From Elusimicrobiota bacterium (GTDB lineage: Bacteria > Elusimicrobiota > Elusimicrobia > FEN-1173), in NCBI GenBank assembly GCA_016706425.1, contig JADJJR010000001.1:1178001-1242000 (forward strand): a DNA stretch of 64,000 nt. Direction: 5' to 3'. The position numbers and the translations under genes were made by a program. Numbering within the stretch: position 1 is the stretch's first letter; each line of letters opens with the position of its first letter. Positions 46,537 through 55,249 of the stretch are shown here, piece after piece. Below the pieces are notes generated by a model. That model saw nothing but the letters and a program-made list of their open reading frames with translations, made no database searches and was not told the origin of the DNA.

Positions 46537-47226
46537 ATGAGCCGTCGTACCGAAGAACTGTCTAATAAAGTGGATGTGACCAAGCGTTACCCCTTGGCGG
46601 AGGCCCTCGCCCTGGTGAAGTCCGTCGCGAACGCGAAATTCGACGAAACCGTGGAGATCCACGTGCGTCTGGGCGTGGACGCCTCCAAAGGCGACCAAAA
46701 AGTCCGGGGCACCGTTTCTCTGCCCCACGGGACCGGCAAGAGCAAGCGCGTCGTCGTTGTGGCCAAGGGTGAAAAAGTGAAAGAAGCCCAGGCCGCCGGC
46801 GCCGACGAAGCCGGCGACGCCGACGTGATTGAGAAAATTTCCAAAGGGTGGTTGGATTTCGACGTCCTGGTGTGCACCCCGGACGCCATGAAAGACCTGA
46901 CCAAGTTGGCCAAGGTTTTGGGTCCCAAGGGCCTCATGCCCAACCCGAAATCCGGCACCGTGACGTTCGACGTGACCCGCACGGTGAAGGAACTGAAGGC
47001 CGGCCGCATTGAGTTCAAGATGGACGACTACGGAATCATCCACTCCATCCTGGGCAAGAAATCCTTCGACGCGGAGAATTTGGTGGCCAACGCCCAGACC
47101 TTTCTGGACGCCGTCAACCACGCCAAGCCCGCCACGGCCAAGGGCACTTACATCAAAACCATCACCGTGACCTCGACCATGGGGCCCGGCGTGCCGGTTT
47201 TTGTGGAAAGCCAAGCGGCGAAATAA
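46537..47226 (+). CDS. rplA: Ribosomal protein L1
   Basis: A 229-residue L1, part of the mobile stalk at the ribosomal E site and often the repressor of its own operon. FDETVEIHVRLGVDASKGDQ, VRGTVSLPHGTGK and VLGPKGLMPNPKSGT are diagnostic. GAGG precedes the ATG. The usual next genes, rplJ and rplL, are absent: a terminator follows immediately and the next gene is on the other strand. Confidence 0.98.
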   Translation: MSRRTEELSNKVDVTKRYPLAEALALVKSVANAKFDETVEIHVRLGVDASKGDQKVRGTVSLPHGTGKSKRVVVVAKGEKVKEAQAAGADEAGDADVIEKISKGWLDFDVLVCTPDAMKDLTKLAKVLGPKGLMPNPKSGTVTFDVTRTVKELKAGRIEFKMDDYGIIHSILGKKSFDAENLVANAQTFLDAVNHAKPATAKGTYIKTITVTSTMGPGVPVFVESQAAK

Positions 47227-47243
47227 ATCTTCGAGGAAACCCG

Positions 47244-47277
47244 CGCCCGCCTCCGGAAACGGGGGCGGGCGTTTTTT
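47244..47277 (+). terminator. Intrinsic terminator after rplA
   Basis: A 12-bp stem (47244-47255 with 47260-47271, one G-T pair), a GAAA tetraloop and six T residues (47272-47277). Confidence 0.92.
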
Positions 47278-47279
47278 AT

Positions 47280-48572
47280 TTAGAAGTGGAAGGTGGTTTC
47301 CGCGGTGAGGCGGGTGACCTTGGCGGCCGAAGGATCGTACAGGTCGCCGGGGAAAAAGGTGGCGGCTCCGAAGCGAAATCCAACGTCGGTGGGGCGAAAC
47401 TCGAGCACGGCGTCCAACTCCGCCCCGAGACTGTTTTTTCCCGCCACTTTCCGCTTGGAATCGTAGACGTAATAACCCAGAGATGCGGTCCAGCGGACTT
47501 TTTGTACGGTGGAAAGCCCCAGCCCGATGGTTTTGATGCCGGACGCGCCCGCCGGCAATCCCGTCGATTCGGAAGAAAAGGGCGAGGCCGGGTCGTGCGC
47601 GTCGGAGAGGGTCGCCGCGTAATATTGCCCCAGGCCGGTGCGCCTCAGGCCGTCCCACCGCTTGGCGAAGGTGGCGCGGAAAGCTTCGTCTTCGGTGGGG
47701 GTGGACGGGTCATCCCCCGAGCCGGAGGCGTAGACGGCCCAAACGCCGAAGCGGCCGAATCGGACGGTGTCCGTTTGGGCGCCCACCTCGACACGCTGGG
47801 CCACGCCGGAAAGGGCGATGTCCCCGCCGGTCGCTTGCCGTATCGCACCGCCTTGAAGGCCCAATTCGAGTTTGTAATAAGCGTCCCGCAGATCGCCGAA
47901 AATCCGAAGGTCATAAAAAGTTCTTTGAATGTGGGAAACCGCTGTGGTCGTCCCGGCGAGGGGGTAAACCGATGGGGCGCCGTTGGATTCTTGAATCCAA
48001 GCCAATTCCCAGTGGGTATCGCCCTGGGCCACTTCCCAAACCGCCCCTTTCAGATCAAAATCGTTGTTGCCTCCGGCGGCTTCCGCCACTTTGGCGGTAA
48101 AAAGGTCCAGGCTCATCCCTTTGGGGAGGGCGATTTTGGCCCTCAAGGCGTTCATGCCCGCGTTGTCATCCGAGACCAGCGTGCCGTCCCCAACGAGGAG
48201 GGGCTGCCGGCCCAGGATCAAGTCCAGTCGGTCCCAGGCCAGGCCGGGGATTCGAAGATAAGCGTTCTCCACCCAGGGGGTTCCGTCGGCTTTGGGGAAC
48301 CGCGTGCCCGCCGGACCGGTGCTGGATTCCTGCCCCCACAGATTGATCGATTGCAGCCGGAAGACCGCCTCCACCTGGCTGTTCAATTGAGTCGTCACAT
48401 AGGGGCGGATTTGATGGGTGTAATAATTTAAAGAGGGCCCGGCGGCGGGGACGACGGCGTCGTTGTCACTCATCACGGCGGTGAGTTTGTAATCGACACC
48501 AATGTTTAACGTCGATGTTTCGGAAAAGGCCAGGGAAACGAAAAGGGGGAAAACGAAAAGAATTTTTTTCAT
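47280..48572 (-). CDS. Outer-membrane beta-barrel of the alginate-export type
   Basis: A 430-residue barrel with signal peptide MKKILFVFPLFVSLAFS and a C-terminal phenylalanine (TFHF), the usual BAM recognition end. PYVTTQLNSQVEAVFRLQSI, WVENAYLRIP and LILGRQPLLVGDG match the alginate_exp pattern, in which an early strand carries an LGRQ motif. The rest alternates hydrophobic and polar residues in about 16-18 strands. The substrate is unknown. It ends three bases beyond the rplA terminator, on the opposite strand. Confidence 0.8.
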   Translation of the reverse strand: MKKILFVFPLFVSLAFSETSTLNIGVDYKLTAVMSDNDAVVPAAGPSLNYYTHQIRPYVTTQLNSQVEAVFRLQSINLWGQESSTGPAGTRFPKADGTPWVENAYLRIPGLAWDRLDLILGRQPLLVGDGTLVSDDNAGMNALRAKIALPKGMSLDLFTAKVAEAAGGNNDFDLKGAVWEVAQGDTHWELAWIQESNGAPSVYPLAGTTTAVSHIQRTFYDLRIFGDLRDAYYKLELGLQGGAIRQATGGDIALSGVAQRVEVGAQTDTVRFGRFGVWAVYASGSGDDPSTPTEDEAFRATFAKRWDGLRRTGLGQYYAATLSDAHDPASPFSSESTGLPAGASGIKTIGLGLSTVQKVRWTASLGYYVYDSKRKVAGKNSLGAELDAVLEFRPTDVGFRFGAATFFPGDLYDPSAAKVTRLTAETTFHF

Positions 48573-48639
48573 GACGGAATTCTACAAAAAAAGCGGCCAT
48601 CGAGATTTACTTGGGCAGGCAATAACCAATCGTATTTCA

Positions 48640-48760
48640 GGGTATTGAAGGGGGCTCCACCCCCTTCGACCCTGGCCAGGCGCTCCGCCCTGGACCCGGG
48701 TCCCTTTTCTTTGGACGCGCAAAGAAAAGGGACGAAAAGAAACGCGCCCCTTCGGCCCGC
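48640..48760. repeat. Structured intergenic element
   Basis: Within the 411-base gap between two outer-membrane genes, TCCCTTTTCTTTG (48701-48713) pairs exactly with CAAAGAAAAGGGA (48720-48732). It is preceded by the palindrome GGACCCGGGTCC and an imperfect hairpin CCAGGCG-CTCC-GCCCTGG. It resembles the CTTTTCTTTG-type intergenic repeats of many proteobacterial genomes, but I cannot confirm copies elsewhere. Confidence 0.5.
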
Positions 48761-48917
48761 GCTTGATTTTACGACGGAGGCCGGACCAACTTCCGGCCCT
48801 CCACTTCCCACGGGCCGGATCGAACAGGTCCGGCCCCGCGAACCGTCTTAAAATCACGCGCGGAACGCCTCCAAGGGGGATTTGAAAGGGGAAGGCGAAG
48901 AAAATTGATCTTAAATG

Positions 48918-48956
48918 AAAAAAGAACCCCCGCCCGGGGTCGCCGGGCGGGGGTTC
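48918..48956 (-). terminator. Intrinsic terminator of the second porin gene
   Basis: GAACCCCCGCCCGG (48924-48937) pairs exactly with 48943-48956: a 14-bp stem with a 5-base loop. On the minus strand it is followed by six T residues (48923-48918). Confidence 0.92.
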
Positions 48957-48983
48957 GGGTTAAACAGGTTTAAAGCGAGGCGC

Positions 48984-50354
48984 TTATTTGCCCCACTTCA
49001 CCATCAGCTTCGCCCAGAGTTTCGTGATGTCGTCGTCCGGGGCGCCCGTACCGTTCAGACCATCGCCGGGCATCAGCATCGCGTAACCGGCTTTGACCGA
49101 CACGTTGTCGTTGTGGACGTATTTCACGGTCAAGTCGATCTCGTTGCCGATGTCGTCTGGGAAACTGCCAGTCTCGTTCAGCTTGGCCATGAAGTAATCC
49201 GCGTAAACGGTGTACTTTTTGTCCAAGATGGGGAGGTTGTAGTTCCCGCCGAGCCCGATGATGTTCAAGCCGGGACCTTGGGAGTCTGTGTCCAACCCAC
49301 CGGACAGGCTATAACCGGTGAGGTTGCTGCCGGCGTAGCTGCTCCAGAAGTTGGTGTCGTTGCTGAGGATCTGGCCGTAACGGAAGTCCGAGCTGATGGA
49401 GTGGAAGGCTTCGTCTTTTGTGTCCGCTCCATTGTCGTCCCCCGAGGCGTTGGCGTAGAGCGCTTTCACGCCCCAGCCGTTGTCCTCGTTGTCGTAGGCG
49501 GCTTTGAAGACCAAAGCGTTGCCTTTGTAGTCCACCGCGGTGCCGCCGTTGTTGTCCTGCCCGGCGTTCATGGCGTACTCGAGGCTGAGCTTGAGGGCGT
49601 TGTCCAATAGGTTCGCGCCCGCGCGCAGGTCGTAAATATTGAGCGTTTGGTTGTCATCGGCGTTGTCGGTGTTTTGATCCAGCCATTGGTACAGGCCGAT
49701 TTCCAAGGGGAAGGTGGCGCCTTCGACCTTGATCAGCTCGTCCGAGGAGGCCGTGATCCAGTTGATGTTTTCGTCGCCTGAGCCGTCGCCATCATCGGTG
49801 TCGAAAGCGACGAAGTCGTCGTCATTCGCTTTGGCGAGCACGGCGTTGACGTTCACTGGACCGACTTTCTTGGATAGGACCAACGAGGACAGGGAGGTCA
49901 CGTAGAGATAGTCGTCGTTGAAGGGGCCGAAGTAGGCGATGAGGTCGCCGGGGCGGCCAACGTATTGGCGCCCGATCTTCGCTTTGTCCAAGCCAAGGAT
50001 GTTGTCGAGTTCGAGGTAGGCGTTCAAGACCTCGAAATTGTCGAGTTCATCGTTTACGCTTTCGGTGTCATCACCAAACATGGCTGGGTTGCCTGCCCAA
50101 TCCGGGTAGCGCACGACTTCGATTCGGCTCGAGACACCCTCGGTGACCTGGGCGTTCAAGCCCAAGCGCACACGGCTGGCGGTGTCGCCGGTGGAGTCTT
50201 CGTTCCCGTCGTCGGCATCGGTTTGGTTGTTGGCTTGCTTTCCGAGGTATTCGATGGAACCATCCACAGACAGGTTTTTCAGGCCCAACAGATCGCCCGA
50301 GAAGGCCGAACCGGCCATTCCCAAAGCGGCGAAGACAGCGAGTAGCTTCCTCAT
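48984..50354 (-). CDS. Outer-membrane porin-like beta-barrel rich in acidic loops
   Basis: A 456-residue barrel with signal peptide MRKLLAVFAALGMAGSAFSG. RVRLGLNAQVTEGVSSRIEV, LNAYLELDNILG and KIGRQYVGRPGDLIAYFGP recall the alginate_exp family, as in the neighbouring barrel. Loops are very rich in Asp and Asn (for example DTDDGDGSGDENIN), which suggests calcium binding or a cation-facing pore. The chain ends KLMVKWGK and not in the usual aromatic residue. It has its own promoter, a leader of about 230 bases and a strong terminator, so it is likely highly expressed. Confidence 0.8.
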   Translation of the reverse strand: MRKLLAVFAALGMAGSAFSGDLLGLKNLSVDGSIEYLGKQANNQTDADDGNEDSTGDTASRVRLGLNAQVTEGVSSRIEVVRYPDWAGNPAMFGDDTESVNDELDNFEVLNAYLELDNILGLDKAKIGRQYVGRPGDLIAYFGPFNDDYLYVTSLSSLVLSKKVGPVNVNAVLAKANDDDFVAFDTDDGDGSGDENINWITASSDELIKVEGATFPLEIGLYQWLDQNTDNADDNQTLNIYDLRAGANLLDNALKLSLEYAMNAGQDNNGGTAVDYKGNALVFKAAYDNEDNGWGVKALYANASGDDNGADTKDEAFHSISSDFRYGQILSNDTNFWSSYAGSNLTGYSLSGGLDTDSQGPGLNIIGLGGNYNLPILDKKYTVYADYFMAKLNETGSFPDDIGNEIDLTVKYVHNDNVSVKAGYAMLMPGDGLNGTGAPDDDITKLWAKLMVKWGK

Positions 50355-50582
50355 TAGGTGTGTATCCTCCTTCGTTGGAGTCGTTGAGCGTCGTCGTCGA
50401 CGCTCTCTGACAATCGCCGAACATTGGTGGGAACCGCCGTAGGGGGACAGGGAGCTGGTGGGGGAGGCGGCGAAAAACTTCCGCGACGTCCTCCCGCTGG
50501 TCTTCCTGACCCTCTATGAAGGGGGGGGCGCCATCGCCGTCGGCCCGGCTTCCGGGCCCCCCGCCCATGAAGTTCCTGAACC
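50355..50582 (-). other. Long structured 5' leader of the porin gene
   Basis: About 230 bases lie between the predicted start site and the porin ATG. On the minus strand they hold a perfect 8-bp hairpin (50386-50393 with 50398-50405), a GGCCCGG-type hairpin, and AGGAGG at 50366-50371. I recognise no known riboswitch. Confidence 0.5.
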
Positions 50583-50588
50583 AACCCT

Positions 50589-50618
50589 AGTTTAGCAAGA
50601 CCCCATTTTTTTTGTCAA
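50589..50618 (-). promoter_or_regulatory. Sigma70-type promoter of the porin gene
   Basis: On the minus strand TTGACA (50618-50613) is followed after 18 bases, including an A-tract, by TAAACT (50594-50589). Confidence 0.7.
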
Positions 50619-50636
50619 CTGATCTTTTCCGCGCCC

Positions 50637-50665
50637 TTGGCAACCCCGGGGAAAAGTGATAACGT
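50637..50665 (+). promoter_or_regulatory. Possible promoter of the membrane-fusion and signalling genes
   Basis: TTGGCA (50637-50642) and TAACGT (50660-50665) are 17 bases apart. It diverges from the porin promoter, with 18 bases between the two -35 boxes. Confidence 0.45.
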
Positions 50666-50766
50666 CAAGCCCTCCCAAAACCCTGGAACTTTCCGTGGCG
50701 GCGGGTGTATATATATGTGGCGCGCCGGCCCCGGGCCGGACTTCAAATCAGGCGAGGAAAACGACT

Positions 50767-51927
50767 TTGAGCGAATCGGGCGGTCACACCACACACACGC
50801 ACCACGAGAAAAGGCACGGCGAACGTTCCGTCCATGGGCTGAAAGCCAAGGCCTCCGGATTTATATCCTCCACCATTGTCCCCTTCGCGCGGAAGCGGAA
50901 GCTGGCTTTTATGGCCATTCTGGTGATTGGCGGCGGTCTTTTTATCTGGGGGGCTTCCAAGGCGGTGGACCTCGTTTTCAGCGGGAAAAAAGAGAAAAAG
51001 GCCAAAACCTCCATAGGCAGCGGGACCGTGGCCGTTAACGTTTTAGAGGCCAAGCCGGACCATTTTCAAGACATCATGGTGGCGGTGGGCACTATTCAGG
51101 GCGGTTCCGAAATCCCCCTGCGGTTTGAAACCGAAGGCGGCATTGATCTGTTTGAATATCGCGAGGGGGACAAGCTTCGGAAAGGCGACGTCATCGCCCG
51201 CCTCAATCAACGGGACCCTTATTTGAAATTGAAAAAATCCCGCCTCGAGCTGGAACAGATGGAGAAACTCTACGCCATCGGCGGGGTGTCCCTGAACAAG
51301 CTGGAGGAATCAAAAGTCCAGGCCGATTTGGCGGCCCTGGAAATGGAGAAAACAATTTTACGGTGCCCCCGGGACGGGATCTTGGGTGATAAAGACGCCG
51401 AAGTGGGCGAATTCGTTACTCCGGCCAAAAAGATCGCTACGTTAGTCAGTATCGAGAACGTTGTCGTGCGCGTGGGGGTCATTGAAAAAGAAATCGATCG
51501 AATCTTTCCCGGCCAAAAGGTCGTTCTCACGGTCGACACCTATCAAAACACCGATTTCACGGGCAAGGTTGAACAAATCAGCCCCATTGTCGCTCCCGGC
51601 AGTCGGACACTCACGGTGGAGGCTCGAATACCCAACGAAGGGGGGTTGTTGCTCCCCGGGATGTTCGCGCGGACGCGCATCACTATTTTTGAGCAGGACA
51701 ACGCCCTCTTCGTCCCCAACGACGCCGTGGAAAAAACCGCCTCCGGCAGCCGCGTCTATGTGGTGACCAAGGACAACAAGGCCGAGGCCCGCGACGTGGA
51801 AGTGGGTTACGTGTCCAGCCAGTTCTCCCTGATCAGCCAAGGCCTCGAAGCCGGGGATTTGGTGATCACCCAGCGTCCCCAAGACCTCAAGGCCGGATCC
51901 CCCGTCAAAGTCATCGAAAAGAGTTAA
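50767..51927 (+). CDS. Periplasmic adaptor (membrane-fusion) protein of an efflux system
   Basis: An HlyD/AcrA-type adaptor of 386 residues. A His-rich N-terminal tail is followed by one membrane segment (LAFMAILVIGGGLFIWGA), then the barrel-sandwich half motif GGIDLFEYREGDKLRKGDVI, a short helical hairpin, the returning half DKDAEVGEFVTPAKKIATLV, a beta-barrel and the membrane-proximal domain ending GLEAGDLVITQRPQDLKAGS. I chose the TTG at 50767 because GAGG lies nine bases before it and upstream in-frame starts fall at or near the promoter. No RND or ABC pump gene is adjacent; signalling genes follow, so the pump partner is elsewhere. Confidence 0.82.
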   Translation: MSESGGHTTHTHHEKRHGERSVHGLKAKASGFISSTIVPFARKRKLAFMAILVIGGGLFIWGASKAVDLVFSGKKEKKAKTSIGSGTVAVNVLEAKPDHFQDIMVAVGTIQGGSEIPLRFETEGGIDLFEYREGDKLRKGDVIARLNQRDPYLKLKKSRLELEQMEKLYAIGGVSLNKLEESKVQADLAALEMEKTILRCPRDGILGDKDAEVGEFVTPAKKIATLVSIENVVVRVGVIEKEIDRIFPGQKVVLTVDTYQNTDFTGKVEQISPIVAPGSRTLTVEARIPNEGGLLLPGMFARTRITIFEQDNALFVPNDAVEKTASGSRVYVVTKDNKAEARDVEVGYVSSQFSLISQGLEAGDLVITQRPQDLKAGSPVKVIEKS

Positions 51928-52014
51928 CCCGGGGCGGAGCCCTCGCCCGCGAAATCCCTTGAAATTGGTCCGTTTGTCGCATATATGTAGGGGGACAGCC
52001 AAGGCCCTCAAACT

Positions 52015-53466
52015 ATGAAACTGCGCGCGCGACTTACGATTTTTAGCGTTCTCCTGATTGTTGTCCTCGTGGCGGGCATCAGCGCGGGGACGATTTTCTT
52101 TTTGCACAAGCTCTTCCGGGACGAACTCCAACAAAACCAACACACCACCCTCATGAACTTCCGCCAGGTTTGCGAAGAGGCGGAGGAAGTCCGGGATCCC
52201 ATCATCGCCTCCAATTACGTCAAAACGATCGAGAAAACCGTCCCCGGCCTGGCGTACGCGGTGTTCATTAACGAGCGGCTCGAATTGATGATCGGGGAAA
52301 ACGCCGTGTTCGATAAAATATACCCCTTTTTCTCTCGAGCGGCGGAACGAACCTCTTCGCCCCGCGTGGTCCGGGTGTCCAGCGGGGACGACATCCTGGA
52401 ATGGTCCTCGGATGTCACCGTCAACGGTGTGATCGGGGTGGTCCGGTTGGGGTTTTTTCAGGATGTCATTGACCGCACGATCGGGGAGAAAGTCAACGAG
52501 GTCCAACGCATCGTTTTCCTTGTGGCCGCTGTGGGGTTGGTCCTGGCCATCTTCGCGGCGGTGGGGATGTCCGCCCAGTTGACGGAGCCCATCGCGCGCC
52601 TGGCCGAGGGCGCCAAAAGCCTCGGGGACGGGAACCTGGATACCCGCATCGAGATCGAGAGAAAGGACGAATTCGGGTTCCTCGCCGACGAGTTCAACAT
52701 CATGGCCGAAAAATTGAAGGAGCTGGACCACCTGAAGGACGAGTTCGTCTCCTCGGTGTCCCATGAGCTCCGCTCGCCCCTGGCCGCCATCGCCGGCTAT
52801 GTGGAACTGTTGACCCGAAAACCCTTGGAACAGATCTTGCCCGAAAAACGCACCAAGGCCTTCGGTATCATTCAAGAAAGCACCGCCCGTTTGACGGGTT
52901 TCATTAACGACATTTTGGACTTGGCCAAAATCAAGGCGGGGCGTGTGGAAATCCGCAAAACGCCCTTCCAATCGCCCAAGGCCCTCGAGGAAATTCTGGG
53001 TTTGTTCCAGCCCCTGTTTGAGAAAAAGCGTCTCACGGGACGGCTGGAGGCCCCGGGGGACCTCCCGGTGATTCCTGCCGACGAGGAAAAAATCAAGCAG
53101 GTCATCACGAACCTGGTGTCCAACGCCTACAAGTTCACCCCCGAGGGGGGCACGATCACCCTGCGGGCGAAAGACGCTCCCGATGCCGTGATCATCGCCG
53201 TGGAAGACACGGGGATCGGCATTCCCAAAGAGCACGTCGGCCAGTTGTTTGAGCGTTTCAAACAGGTGCCCGGCACCCGGGAACGGTTCGGGGGCCCCAA
53301 GGGGACCGGTTTGGGGCTGGCGATTTCCAAGGGCATCGTGTTGGGGCACGGCGGCAAGATTTGGGTCGAAAGCGAACTGGGCCGGGGTAGTGTTTTCTCC
53401 TTCTCCTTGCCCAAGGCGACCGCGGTTTCTCCCGTTGGGGAAACCTCCGCCAAAATTTTTGGGTGA
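52015..53466 (+). CDS. Membrane sensor histidine kinase with HAMP domain
   Basis: A 483-residue sensor. Two membrane segments (IFSVLLIVVLVAGISAGTIF and IVFLVAAVGLVLAIFAAVGM) flank a periplasmic domain of about 130 residues. HAMP follows, then HisKA with the phospho-accepting His250 in SSVSHELRSPLAAIAGYVEL, and HATPase with VITNLVSNAYKFTPEGG, VEDTGIGIP and GTGLGLAISKGIV. All boxes look intact. The signal is unknown. It heads a run of five signalling genes with almost no spacing. Confidence 0.95.
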   Translation: MKLRARLTIFSVLLIVVLVAGISAGTIFFLHKLFRDELQQNQHTTLMNFRQVCEEAEEVRDPIIASNYVKTIEKTVPGLAYAVFINERLELMIGENAVFDKIYPFFSRAAERTSSPRVVRVSSGDDILEWSSDVTVNGVIGVVRLGFFQDVIDRTIGEKVNEVQRIVFLVAAVGLVLAIFAAVGMSAQLTEPIARLAEGAKSLGDGNLDTRIEIERKDEFGFLADEFNIMAEKLKELDHLKDEFVSSVSHELRSPLAAIAGYVELLTRKPLEQILPEKRTKAFGIIQESTARLTGFINDILDLAKIKAGRVEIRKTPFQSPKALEEILGLFQPLFEKKRLTGRLEAPGDLPVIPADEEKIKQVITNLVSNAYKFTPEGGTITLRAKDAPDAVIIAVEDTGIGIPKEHVGQLFERFKQVPGTRERFGGPKGTGLGLAISKGIVLGHGGKIWVESELGRGSVFSFSLPKATAVSPVGETSAKIFG

Positions 53467-53470
53467 CGCC

Positions 53471-54562
53471 ATGGCCGACGAACCCCGCCCCGCTCCCCCC
53501 AACGGACCCGGCCCCCGGCCGCGTATTTTGGTGATCGATGATGAGGCCAATCTGCCGGAGTTTTTGAAGGATTTCCTCGAAGAAAACGGATTTGAAGTCT
53601 CCATGGCGTACAACGGAAAGGGGGCCCTGAAGGCTTCCTTGGAAAACCCGCCCGACGCGATCATTTTGGACGTGGACCTTCCCGACACCGATGGATATTC
53701 GCTGTGCCGTTCCATGCGGCGCACGAGCACCCTGCGCACGGTGCCGATCGTCATGTTGACCGCCCTCGCCGACAAACGCAACGAAATCGCCGGCCTGCGC
53801 GCGGGAGCCGACGATTATCTCACCAAGCCGATCGACACGGAGCGGTTGCTCGCCCGTTTGGAAAACGCGCTCAGCCGCAATCTGCGCGAGTTGGACGCCA
53901 ACCCCCTCACCCACCTTCCGGGCAACACCAGCATACTTCAAGAGATGGAGCGGCGTTTGAACAACCAGGACCCCTTTGCCGTCGTCTACGCCGACCTCAA
54001 CAACTTCAAGGCGTTCAACGACCGCTACGGGTTTTTACGTGGCGACCAGGCCATCAAATTGGCCGCGCAATGCATCGTCATGGCGGTGGAAGGGCGGGCG
54101 GCCCAATCCACGTCCGTGGTGGGCCAATGGTTCGTGGGCCACGTGGGGGGGGACGATTTCATCGTCATCCTGCCCGCCTCGCACGCCGAAGACGCTTGCC
54201 AAGAAATTATCCATCGTTTCGACGCCGCGGTGCCCAACCTTTATGACGAGGAAGATCGGCGCAACGGGTACATCCACGGCAAAGATCGGAAGGGGGAGGC
54301 CCAAAAATTTCCTTTTATCGGGGTTGCGCTGGTGATTGTGTCCAACGGCGACAAACGGTACACCCACCCCGGCGAAATCAGCTCGACGGCCAGCGAATTG
54401 AAGAGTTACGCGAAATCGTTCCAGAAAAGCACCTACGTGATGGACCGTCGTTCGGGGCCGACGGAGCCGATGGCCCCCTCGGCGGCCGCTTCCGATGTGA
54501 CCCCGGCGCCGGATATCTTGCACGGGTTTGATTTCGGGCTTAAAAGCCCCGAGGACAAATAG
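53471..54562 (+). CDS. Response regulator with a variant GGDEF (GGDDF) domain
   Basis: A 363-residue REC-GGDEF protein. The receiver (RILVIDDEANLPEFLKDFLE, phospho-Asp in IILDVDLPDTDG, LTKPID) is complete. The output domain keeps the YADLNNFKAFNDRYGFLRGD metal and substrate segment, but the signature is VGGDDF and the later helix is divergent (SELKSYAKSFQKST). Asp in place of Glu at the fourth position may reduce or abolish cyclase activity, in which case it would act as a binding or scaffold domain. The C-terminal 30 residues are low-complexity. It starts four bases after the histidine kinase. Confidence 0.9.
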   Translation: MADEPRPAPPNGPGPRPRILVIDDEANLPEFLKDFLEENGFEVSMAYNGKGALKASLENPPDAIILDVDLPDTDGYSLCRSMRRTSTLRTVPIVMLTALADKRNEIAGLRAGADDYLTKPIDTERLLARLENALSRNLRELDANPLTHLPGNTSILQEMERRLNNQDPFAVVYADLNNFKAFNDRYGFLRGDQAIKLAAQCIVMAVEGRAAQSTSVVGQWFVGHVGGDDFIVILPASHAEDACQEIIHRFDAAVPNLYDEEDRRNGYIHGKDRKGEAQKFPFIGVALVIVSNGDKRYTHPGEISSTASELKSYAKSFQKSTYVMDRRSGPTEPMAPSAAASDVTPAPDILHGFDFGLKSPEDK

Positions 54563-55245
54563 TGCCCGGAAAAAAAATCCTGGTGGTGGACGACGACATC
54601 CAGCTTTGCCAGTTGGTCTCCGATATTTTGGAGGAGCACGGGTTCCAAACGTTGACGGCCTACAACACCGACCAGGCTTTCAAAAAACTCTACGAGAACA
54701 ATCCCGACCTGATCGTGTTGGACGTCTGGTTGCCCAGCATCGGCGGGCTGGAGTTTTGCCGTCAAATCCGCCAGGACGAGCGCGGACGGCACGTGCCGGT
54801 CCTGATGTTGACGGTGCAGGACAAAGAAATGGACAAAGTCATGGGCCTTGAAATGGGGGCCGACGATTACATGACCAAGCCCTTCAGCCAACGGGAACTG
54901 TTGGCCCGGATCAAGGCCCTCTTGCGCCGTTTCGATCGGGCGGACCCGGAATCCTCCACGCTCAAATCGGGAGAGCTGGAAGTCGATTTGGACAAGCACG
55001 TGGTCCGAGCAAAAAACAAAACAATTGATTTGACCCCCAAGGAATTTGACCTCCTTACCACATTGCTCCGCCAAAAGAAAAAAGCCGTCAGCCGCCAGAG
55101 TCTTCTGACCGCCGTGTGGGGTTTCGACACCCCGGGCAACACCGGCACCATCGATGTCCACATCCGCCATTTGCGCCGAAAGCTCGGGAACCACGGCGAA
55201 AAAATCGCCACCGTCCTGGGCTTCGGCTATCGCTTCGACGGGTAG
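54562..55245 (+). CDS. OmpR/PhoB-family response regulator
   Basis: A 227-residue regulator: receiver KKILVVDDDIQLCQLVSDIL, phospho-Asp in LIVLDVWLP, Lys in MTKPFS, then a winged-helix DNA-binding domain ending VLGFGYRFDG, with DLTPKEFDLLTTLLRQKKKA and TIDVHIRHLRRKLG. The GTG start shares a base with the preceding stop. It is the likely transcription output of the upstream sensor kinase. Confidence 0.95.
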   Translation: MPGKKILVVDDDIQLCQLVSDILEEHGFQTLTAYNTDQAFKKLYENNPDLIVLDVWLPSIGGLEFCRQIRQDERGRHVPVLMLTVQDKEMDKVMGLEMGADDYMTKPFSQRELLARIKALLRRFDRADPESSTLKSGELEVDLDKHVVRAKNKTIDLTPKEFDLLTTLLRQKKKAVSRQSLLTAVWGFDTPGNTGTIDVHIRHLRRKLGNHGEKIATVLGFGYRFDG

Positions 55246-55249
55246 GCCC

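Noticed and set aside
50071..50568. A 165-residue minus-strand frame across the porin leader
   Set aside because: It runs through the ribosome-binding site and out of frame into the porin gene. Composition is not protein-like, and the region is better explained as a 5' leader.
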